Assembly (NCBI GenBank): GCA_039925865.1
Contig: JBDSYA010000316.1
Span: forward strand, 1-5,919
Length of the DNA stretch: 5,919 nt
From: JBDSYA01 sp039925865
GTDB lineage: Bacteria; Bacteroidota; Ignavibacteria; Tepidaquicellales; Tepidaquicellaceae
Direction: 5' to 3'
The translations under genes and the position numbers were made by a program. The notes beneath the pieces are model-generated. The model saw only the letters and a list, made by a program, of their open reading frames with translations. It was not told where the DNA came from and did not search any database. Positions 1 through 4,834 of the stretch are shown piece after piece (position 1 is the stretch's first letter; each line of letters opens with the position of its first letter).

Positions 1-780
1 ATTTTTTCCAAGTCAACACCTTCAGGTCAAGCTTTATTTATTGTTGGCGATGAAGGAATAATATTGAAAAGTAATAACCAGGGACTGATTTGGGAAAAGA
101 TAAACAGCAACACAGTTTCTGACCTGAATGCTATTGATATAGGATACTCCGATACAGGTTACGTAGTTGGTTCAAATGGAACAATATTAAGATCAGCGGA
201 TGGAGGAAACAGTTGGCAAATAATTTCCGGAGGAACTACAAATACATTAAATGATGTGCGAATAATTAATTCGGATGGTATGAGAGTTATTGCAGTTGGT
301 GAAAATGGTACATTTCTAAAATTGACAGACGGTGCATGGGTATCTTCTCAAATTGATACTGCGGATCTCAATTCGATCACATACATGACCATAGTTGGAA
401 ATAGTGGGACTATACTAAGAAGTACTGATTCCGGAATTAACTGGAACCGGATGATCTCCCCAACGACCAATCACTTAAATTACATTTCAAGTGCAAATGG
501 TTTTATACTTGGAGATAGCGGAACTGCACTTCAAATTAACGGGAATAATATTTTTACAATTAAGACCGGGACATTTAATAATTTGTACGGCTTGGATAAT
601 TATGACAACAGATATACATTGTGCGGATCGAACGGTACAATACTTTATAATTATGGTAACTTTCAATCAATTTATATTAACACAACTGAAAATTTAAATT
701 CTATTTTAAAAACAAATATTGACAAATGTTTTTTAGTTGGTGATAACGGCAAAATATTTTTCACAGGTAACATTAATCTT
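1..780 (+). repeat. Region encoding seven YCF48-like propeller repeats
   Basis: Seven degenerate protein-level repeats of roughly 33-40 residues are visible. Each has a hydrophobic strand, a V/L/C-G-x-x-G turn and, in the best copies, a following R-S-x-D-x-G-x-x-W. Repeats 2 and 4 are the most canonical. Repeats 5-7 have lost the Trp and the Asp box. Seven matches the blade number of known Ycf48 propellers, but the left edge cuts the gene, so more blades could lie upstream. Confidence 0.8.
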
Positions 781-2307
781 ACACCAAATGCTAAAATTCT
801 TAATTCAAATAGTATCGCAGCATGGTTTTTCAATAATGGACTTTTCAATCAACATGCAGGATTTGGTAGTGGTGGGTTCGAATGGCCAAGAGGAGAGAAT
901 AAGACAGCGCGATTTTCTTCAGGTTCATTAATTGGGGCGATAGTAAACGGGGACACATTGGTTACTGTTTGTGATTATGATTCAGAATATTTGCCTGGTT
1001 ACACTGATAATAATGGGATGCCTAATGGGAATGAAAGTCCAGACTACCGTCTATATAAATTGGTTTATGGAATAAATGATTCAGACAGAATCGATTGGCC
1101 TAATATATTGCTTGGAAATTCAGATCAGGGAGCGCCTGTGTATTATGATTCATTAACTTTGTCTTATAAGCCAATTGATTACGGAAATCAAACAATGTTT
1201 TATTCCTATACAGACAGCTATTTATCGTCTCATACACATTACGCGGGAAGAACAGATCCTTTAAAGGTTGATATTAAACAAATCAATTATTCTTTTAATC
1301 AGCCCGAAGAATTAAAAAATATTATTTATCAGGAATTCAGGATAATTAACAGAAGCACATCCGTTTGGAATAATGCATTTATTAATTTATATACTGATGA
1401 TGATTTAGGAAGTGCCAGTGACGATGCAGAAGGAGTTGATACAAATCTCAGTTTAGCGTACACATATAATTCCACAAACAATGACGGAATTTATGGACCA
1501 AATCCTCCCGCTGTCGGTTTTGCAGTGATAAGATCTCCTCTGATTTTTACAGGGAATAGCAATGATTCGGTATTTTATTATGAAGGAAAGAAGAAAAGAA
1601 TTAAAGTCGGGTATAAAGAAATAAAACTTGGTTCGACAGCAATTTATCATGATGACTCATGGCAGCCAAGGAACTACAGAGAATCATATAATGCTATAAG
1701 AGGTCTTAAAAATGACGGAACATCTTACATAAATCCTGTTACAAATCAACCTACAAGATTTGTTTATTCAGGAGATCCGGTTACCAATACAGGATGGATC
1801 AATTTTGGAGGCGATGACAAGCGATTCTATCAGGGCTTCGGACCAATGAACATTAATCCCGGCGATACACAGGTGATCGTTATTGCGCAGGTGATCGCAA
1901 GAGGCAGCAGTAATATAAACAGTATTACAAAGCTCAGAGAAGCTACTGTTGTCGCAAAACAATATTACGATAATTGTTTTGAAGATGTAGTAATAGGAAT
2001 AAATAATATTTCGCAGAATGTTCCTGATAATTTTTATTTAAGTCAGAATTATCCGAATCCGTTCAACCCGGTTACAAAGATCAATTATACCATTGGCACA
2101 AGTCAGTTATCAATTAGCAGTTTTATTTCGCTTAAAGTTTATGACGCATTAGGTAAAGAAGTTGCGGTATTGGTAAATAAAAAATTAAATGCAGGAAAAT
2201 ATGAAGTTGAGTTTGATGGAAGTGATTTTGCAAGTGGTATTTATTTTTATTCGCTTTATATCAATGAGAACCTTATGGAGACGAAAAGAATGTTGTTGGT
2301 GAAATAG
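1..2307 (+). CDS. Secreted YCF48-type beta-propeller protein with T9SS sorting domain (5' end missing)
   Basis: The reading frame is open from base 1, so the start and any signal peptide lie outside the window; 768 residues are visible. Residues about 13-260 hold seven propeller-type repeats of the form VGxxGTILRSxDxGxxW (VGDEGIILKS, VGSNGTILRS, VGENGTFLKL, VGNSGTILRS, LGDSGTALQI, CGSNGTILYN, VGDNGKIFFT). These match the YCF48/BNR-like propeller family, of which the Ycf48 photosystem II assembly factor is the known seven-bladed member. Residues 267-680 are a module of unknown function with an Asp-rich stretch (about 464-475, YTDDDLGSASDD) and PPAVGF, both of which I recall from other large Bacteroidota/Ignavibacteria secreted proteins. 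Residues about 675-768 are a type A T9SS C-terminal sorting domain (NYPNPFNP at 683-690, then LKVYDALGKEV and GIYFYSL). The family role implies export across the outer membrane and surface anchoring or release. The biological role is unknown; the propeller suggests binding rather than catalysis. The next gene is a paralogue lacking the propeller. Confidence 0.9.
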   Translation: MFSKSTPSGQALFIVGDEGIILKSNNQGLIWEKINSNTVSDLNAIDIGYSDTGYVVGSNGTILRSADGGNSWQIISGGTTNTLNDVRIINSDGMRVIAVGENGTFLKLTDGAWVSSQIDTADLNSITYMTIVGNSGTILRSTDSGINWNRMISPTTNHLNYISSANGFILGDSGTALQINGNNIFTIKTGTFNNLYGLDNYDNRYTLCGSNGTILYNYGNFQSIYINTTENLNSILKTNIDKCFLVGDNGKIFFTGNINLTPNAKILNSNSIAAWFFNNGLFNQHAGFGSGGFEWPRGENKTARFSSGSLIGAIVNGDTLVTVCDYDSEYLPGYTDNNGMPNGNESPDYRLYKLVYGINDSDRIDWPNILLGNSDQGAPVYYDSLTLSYKPIDYGNQTMFYSYTDSYLSSHTHYAGRTDPLKVDIKQINYSFNQPEELKNIIYQEFRIINRSTSVWNNAFINLYTDDDLGSASDDAEGVDTNLSLAYTYNSTNNDGIYGPNPPAVGFAVIRSPLIFTGNSNDSVFYYEGKKKRIKVGYKEIKLGSTAIYHDDSWQPRNYRESYNAIRGLKNDGTSYINPVTNQPTRFVYSGDPVTNTGWINFGGDDKRFYQGFGPMNINPGDTQVIVIAQVIARGSSNINSITKLREATVVAKQYYDNCFEDVVIGINNISQNVPDNFYLSQNYPNPFNPVTKINYTIGTSQLSISSFISLKVYDALGKEVAVLVNKKLNAGKYEVEFDGSDFASGIYFYSLYINENLMETKRMLLVK
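1831..2304 (+). repeat. Highly conserved 3' segment shared with the downstream paralogue (copy 1)
   Basis: Aligned at a constant offset of 1849 bases to 3680-4153. By hand count, 1831-2088 has 20 mismatches in 258 positions and 2131-2256 has 8 in 126. The 39-40 bp between these blocks is essentially unrelated. A sampled 60-bp block further upstream (from 1081) shows 12 mismatches. The conserved segment begins just after a one-codon indel and starts well before the sorting domain itself. Confidence 0.8.
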
Positions 2308-2316
2308 ATCAGATAA

Positions 2317-2361
2317 CTGTCTGAATCAGAATTTGCAGGATTAAAGAATTTTCAGAATTAT
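2317..2361. repeat. Degenerate intergenic repeat element (CAGRATT units, ~9-bp period)
   Basis: Ten bases after the stop of the first gene lies a run beginning CTGTCTGAATCAG. Inside it CAGAATT (2327), CAGGATT (2336), AAGAATT (2344) and CAGAATT (2353) recur every 8-9 bp. Read on the minus strand it has the form 'AATCCTGCAAATTCTGATTCAGACAG', split here into recognisable pieces. I recall this type as a widely dispersed non-coding element in Bacteroidota and other phyla, sometimes flanking GxxExxY-family genes; that recollection is unverified. No coding potential is evident. Confidence 0.55.
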
Positions 2362-2402
2362 TAGGAGCATTATTTTAAGAACTAATATTACGAAATCTAC
2401 CG

Positions 2403-2418
2403 CCGCAGCATGCTTCGG
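2403..2418. repeat. Near-perfect 16-bp palindrome
   Basis: CCGCAGCATGCTTCGG is self-complementary except at one pair (C against T), with a perfect 8-bp core AGCATGCT. It is locally G+C-rich in an otherwise AT-rich gap. The following GCTTCGGACA (2412-2421) recurs as GCTTCAGACA at 2452-2461, 40 bp on. It could be a protein-binding site or part of the same dispersed repeat; no T-run follows, so it does not look like an intrinsic terminator. Confidence 0.4.
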
Positions 2419-2435
2419 ACATTCTGTAAATACTA

Positions 2436-2450
2436 AAATCCTGAGGATTT
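2436..2450. repeat. Perfect inverted repeat, 7-bp arms around one base
   Basis: AAATCCT-G-AGGATTT. With only one central base it cannot form a normal hairpin loop, so if functional it is more likely a dimeric protein-binding site upstream of the second secreted-protein gene, about 90 bp before its ATG. It may equally be part of the dispersed intergenic repeat. The remainder of the gap up to 2539 shows no gene and no convincing promoter. Confidence 0.35.
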
Positions 2451-2539
2451 CGCTTCAGACAATTTATGAAGACGCTGTTGAAGTTTAATGAGTCAAGCTC
2501 GATTCGACATAAGGATTTAAAAGTTAAAATAAAAGATTA

Positions 2540-4156
2540 ATGAAAACTAAAACAATATTATTTATTTGCATTATTCTTATAGCCTTATCAGCATTTAAGA
2601 ATAAGGAGAGTTTGCAAGCGACACATTTTGTTTTCGATAGTCAGCATCTCAATTCAAATAATATTAGTACCTGGTATTTTAATAATGGAATTTTCAATAA
2701 TGAACCCGATGAAGATGCAGGTTTTGAATGGCCTAAAGGTACAGGATTAAGGGCAAGATGGGGCTCGGGTATTTTATTAGGCGCAATTGTAAATGCAGAT
2801 ACATTGGTTGCAATTACAAACAACCGTTCTGAATTTTTGCCGGGATGTACTGATATAAAAGGTCAACCTATGGGCTATGGAAATCCTGATTATAAAATAT
2901 ATAAAATGGTTTATAATGTTAATGATTCGGAAAGAATTAAATGGCCTAATTCATTGATTGGAAATTCAGATCAGGGTGCCCCCGTATTTTTTGACTCAAT
3001 TGCCAATGCATATAAACCAATTGACTATGCAAATCAAACAATGTTTTATTCATATACGGATAGTTATCCTGAGTCACACATACATCTTCCCGGCAGGACC
3101 GCACCTTTAAAAGCAGACATTAAACAAATCAACTTTTCCTTTAACCAGCCAGAAGAATTAAAAAATGTTATTTATCAGGAATTCAGAATTATTAACAGAA
3201 ATAGTTTCCAGTGGACTAATGCTTATATCAATTTTTACAGTGACGATGATGTAGGAGGTGCATCCGACGATGCCTCAGGAATAGATACAAATTTAAATCT
3301 CGCATATACTTATAATTCTCCTGAAAATGATCCGAGTTATGGTAATGCTCCTCCTGCTGTTGGACTTATGATAATCAGATCTCCATTGGTTACTACTGGA
3401 AATTTAAATGATACAATCTTTTATTGTGAAGGGAGAAGAAAAAGAATAAAGGTAGGTTTTAAAGAAGTAAAATTAAATTCTACAGTTGTATTCACTGATG
3501 ACACAGCCGAGCCTCGCAATCATAATGAGCTTTACAATGCATTAAGAGGTTTGCGCAATTCAGGACATGAATATATAAATCCAACCACTAATCAGCCAAC
3601 AAAATTTGTCTATTCAGGTGATCCTGTTACAAATAATGGCTGGATATATCCGCCTTTAGGAAGTAATGCAATATTTTTTCAGGGCTTTGGCCCAATGAAC
3701 ATTAATCCCGGCGACACACAGGTGATCGTTATTGCGCAGGTGATCGCAAGAGGAAGCAGCAATATAAACAGTATTACAAAGCTAAGAGAAACTTCTGTTA
3801 CGGCAAAGCAATATTACGATAATTGTTTTGAAGATGTAGTAATTGGAATAAATAATATTTCGCAGAATGTTCCTGATGATTATTATTTGAGTCAGAATTA
3901 TCCGAACCCGTTCAACCCGATAACAAAGATCAATTACGAATTACGAATTACTCCCAAGGGGCAGGCGAATTACGTCTCGCTTAAAGTTTATGACGCCTTA
4001 GGTAAAGAAGTTGCAGTTTTGGTTAATGAAAAATTAAATGCAGGAAAATATGAAGTTGAGTTTGATGGAAGCAATTTTGCAAGTGGTATTTATTTTTATT
4101 CGCTATTCGGCAACGGTGAACTTATTGCAACTAAAAAAATGCTTTTAATTAAATGA
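2540..4156 (+). CDS. Secreted protein of unknown function with T9SS sorting domain (propeller-less paralogue)
   Basis: A complete protein of 538 residues. Residues 1-18 form a Sec signal peptide: Lys at 2 and 4, hydrophobic core about 6-17, and a possible cleavage site after Ala18 or Ala27. From LNSN at residue 37 to the end (502 residues) it is homologous to the C-terminal 502 residues of the upstream gene, with only small compensating indels. Shared landmarks are GFEWPxG, GNSDQGAPV, QTMFYSYTDSY, QPEELKN, an Asp-rich loop (YSDDDVGGASDD from residue 233), PPAVG and GPMNINPGDTQVIVIAQ. The sorting domain starts near residue 445 (NYPNPFNP at 453-460) and ends KKMLLIK. The product should be exported by the T9SS. 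The ATG at 2540 is chosen because it gives a clean signal peptide; the leader is A-rich with no close Shine-Dalgarno. The Asp-rich loop might bind calcium (inference). The function is not known. Confidence 0.93.
   Translation: MKTKTILFICIILIALSAFKNKESLQATHFVFDSQHLNSNNISTWYFNNGIFNNEPDEDAGFEWPKGTGLRARWGSGILLGAIVNADTLVAITNNRSEFLPGCTDIKGQPMGYGNPDYKIYKMVYNVNDSERIKWPNSLIGNSDQGAPVFFDSIANAYKPIDYANQTMFYSYTDSYPESHIHLPGRTAPLKADIKQINFSFNQPEELKNVIYQEFRIINRNSFQWTNAYINFYSDDDVGGASDDASGIDTNLNLAYTYNSPENDPSYGNAPPAVGLMIIRSPLVTTGNLNDTIFYCEGRRKRIKVGFKEVKLNSTVVFTDDTAEPRNHNELYNALRGLRNSGHEYINPTTNQPTKFVYSGDPVTNNGWIYPPLGSNAIFFQGFGPMNINPGDTQVIVIAQVIARGSSNINSITKLRETSVTAKQYYDNCFEDVVIGINNISQNVPDDYYLSQNYPNPFNPITKINYELRITPKGQANYVSLKVYDALGKEVAVLVNEKLNAGKYEVEFDGSNFASGIYFYSLFGNGELIATKKMLLIK
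3680..4153 (+). repeat. Highly conserved 3' segment shared with the upstream paralogue (copy 2)
   Basis: Partner of 1831-2304 at a constant 1849-base offset; about 92% identical over 3680-3937 and about 94% over 3980-4105 by hand count. The intervening linker (3938-3976) does not match copy 1. Direct repeats of this size could support recombination between the two genes. Confidence 0.8.
3932..3974 (+). repeat. Heptanucleotide AATTACG repeat inside the sorting-domain linker
   Basis: AATTACG occurs at 3932-3938 and 3939-3945, then AATTAC at 3946-3951. A fourth AATTACG lies at 3968-3974 after a G+C-rich spacer (CCCAAGGGGCAGGC). Because three 7-mers equal 21 bases, it translates as a repeating NYELRIT. 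Here it forms residues NYELRITPKGQANY between NYPNPFNP and LKVYDALGKEV. The first gene has unrelated sequence of identical length there. Confidence 0.7.
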
Positions 4157-4158
4157 GC

Positions 4159-4175
4159 TACCTCTTAAACGGTTC
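4159..4175. repeat. 17-bp direct repeat, left copy, flanking the toxin-antitoxin module
   Basis: TACCTCTTAAACGGTTC, two bases after the stop of the second secreted-protein gene. It matches 4836-4852 at 16 of 17 positions in the same orientation. On the minus strand it encodes E-P-F-K-R-stop, the same as the end of the radical SAM gene where the right copy lies. Confidence 0.6.
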
Positions 4176-4246
4176 AGACTTTGCAAGATGCGAGATTTGT
4201 GATTGAAAATATGTGTTAATGTATTTGCGGTTTTAATTAATTTGAG

Positions 4247-4260
4247 GAATTACTAAATTC
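4247..4260. promoter_or_regulatory. Short palindrome upstream of the antitoxin, possible operator
   Basis: GAATT-ACTA-AATTC, 5-bp arms, 34 bases before the antitoxin GTG. Toxin-antitoxin operons are commonly autoregulated through palindromes near their promoter, which is the only reason for the suggestion. In such AT-rich DNA a 5-bp inverted repeat is easily fortuitous. No convincing -35/-10 pair or Bacteroidota-type TAnnTTTG box was found between 4176 and 4294. Confidence 0.2.
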
Positions 4261-4294
4261 ATAAAAACTTTTTTCAAACAATAGTTTAACTAAA

Positions 4295-4519
4295 GTGATA
4301 GCGATAAAAGGAATTTATGACGGAAATAAAATTATCCCGTTAGAAAAACTTCCCGAAAATAAAAAATATAAAATTCTGATTACTCTTATTGAAGAATTTA
4401 AAAGTGATGAAGAAATGCGTGATTTTTCTTCGCAACCGGATGCTTTTGATTTCTGGAATAATGAAAAAGAAAACCTTTATCAGGATTATATTTTGAGAGA
4501 TAAAGATGAAAAAGGGTGA
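4295..4519 (+). CDS. Antitoxin, AF2212/DUF104-like
   Basis: A 74-residue protein. The N-terminal half (IKGIYDGNKIIPLEKLPENKK, split at residues 4-24) has the strand-turn-strand pattern of AF2212-like (DUF104) antitoxins, whose usual form is 'IKGIYxxGxIxPLExxxLPE'. It is followed by a short strand (YKILITLIEE). The acidic C-terminal part, with FDFWNNEKENLYQDYIL, is typical of the antitoxin tail that wraps around a MazF/PemK toxin. GTG at 4295 is the first start codon after the in-frame stop at 4262 and places the motif at the N-terminus as in relatives; no strong Shine-Dalgarno precedes it. It overlaps the toxin gene by 14 bases, indicating translational coupling. Its presumed role is to neutralise the toxin and, as a complex, to repress the operon. 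The family name is from motif memory; a related small antitoxin family is possible. Confidence 0.72.
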   Translation: MIAIKGIYDGNKIIPLEKLPENKKYKILITLIEEFKSDEEMRDFSSQPDAFDFWNNEKENLYQDYILRDKDEKG

Positions 4520-4793
4520 CATAATTCTTGTCCCATTTCCTTTTTCGGAATTGACAAATATTAAAGTGAGACCTGCTGTAGTAATTTCACTGACAAAAGA
4601 TAAATACAAAGATGTAATAGTTTCGGCCCTGAGTTCAGTGATTCCCGAGGACCTATCTCAGAATGAAATTCTAATTGAGCCTGATAAAGTCAATAATCTA
4701 AGATCTAAATCCGTAATAAAAGTTGATAGAGTGTTAACTTTAAAAAAGGAAATTGTAATAACTAAGCTTGGGAATTATCTGAAAATGAATTGA
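4506..4793 (+). CDS. MazF/PemK-type toxin, apparently frameshifted near its C-terminus
   Basis: A 95-residue protein. GDIILVPFPF (residues 4-13) and KVRPAVVIS (20-28) are the signature of the MazF/PemK endoribonuclease fold. Arg22 and Ser43/Ser44 in VSALSS align with the catalytic Arg and Thr region of MazF, and SKSVIKVDRVLTL (67-79) fits the following conserved strand pair. Family members cleave RNA at short sequence motifs, slowing translation. ATG 4506 has a weak GAGAGA five bases upstream and overlaps the antitoxin end. The expected terminal helix is missing: after KLGN (residue 90) the frame reads YLKMN-stop. The -1 frame reads LSENELKKFIEVFKKLPD-stop, which is what a toxin of this family should have. 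One lost T around 4775-4776 explains this and would make the intact form 108 residues. The toxin may therefore be weakened or inactive, unless the base loss is a sequencing error. Confidence 0.82.
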   Translation: MKKGDIILVPFPFSELTNIKVRPAVVISLTKDKYKDVIVSALSSVIPEDLSQNEILIEPDKVNNLRSKSVIKVDRVLTLKKEIVITKLGNYLKMN

Positions 4794-4831
4794 AAAAATT
4801 TATTGAAGTATTTAAAAAATTACCGGATTAG
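4775..4831 (+). pseudogene. Orphaned C-terminal coding segment of the toxin in the -1 frame
   Basis: Read from 4775, this frame encodes LSENELKKFIEVFKKLPD and stops at TAG 4829-4831. An amphipathic helix after a G-x-L-S-x-x-E-L pattern is the normal C-terminus of MazF/PemK toxins. The frame is open only from 4766, so it is not an independent gene. No X-XXY-YYZ slippery heptamer is seen at the junction, which favours a one-base deletion over programmed frameshifting. Confidence 0.6.
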
Positions 4832-4834
4832 ATC

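Noticed and set aside
64..66. TTG at 64 as the start of the first gene
   Set aside because: The frame is open back to base 1 and the upstream residues (FIVGDEG) belong to the first propeller repeat, so the gene is truncated by the window edge rather than starting here.
2436..2450. Intrinsic terminator after the first secreted gene
   Set aside because: The arms are separated by a single base and no T-run follows, so it does not fit a Rho-independent terminator.
3932..3974. CRISPR array or phase-variable tract at the AATTACG repeats
   Set aside because: The units are only 7 bp with no regular spacers, so it is not CRISPR. With two and a fraction contiguous copies, a phase-variation claim is not supportable from one sequence.
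4176..4215. A longer relic of the radical SAM gene beyond the left 17-bp repeat
   Set aside because: Read on the minus strand in frame with E-P-F-K-R, the sequence (HLAKS) does not match the gene's PEFSDRE, so the similarity stops at the 17 bp.
4176..4294. Promoter for the toxin-antitoxin operon (TTGCGG near 4225, TTAATTTG near 4237)
   Set aside because: Neither a sigma70-like pair with proper spacing nor the Bacteroidota TAnnTTTG box could be matched well; AT-rich DNA yields many weak look-alikes.
4340..4609. Minus-strand 89-residue open frame over the toxin-antitoxin genes
   Set aside because: It is Phe/Ile-rich and lies wholly antisense to two recognisable overlapping genes; this is what the complement of Lys/Glu-rich coding sequence gives.
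4782..4798. Programmed -1 frameshift in the toxin at the A runs
   Set aside because: No X-XXY-YYZ heptamer with a following structure is seen, and the best family match at the junction (LGN-LSENEL) calls for the shift before the A runs; a simple base loss explains it better.
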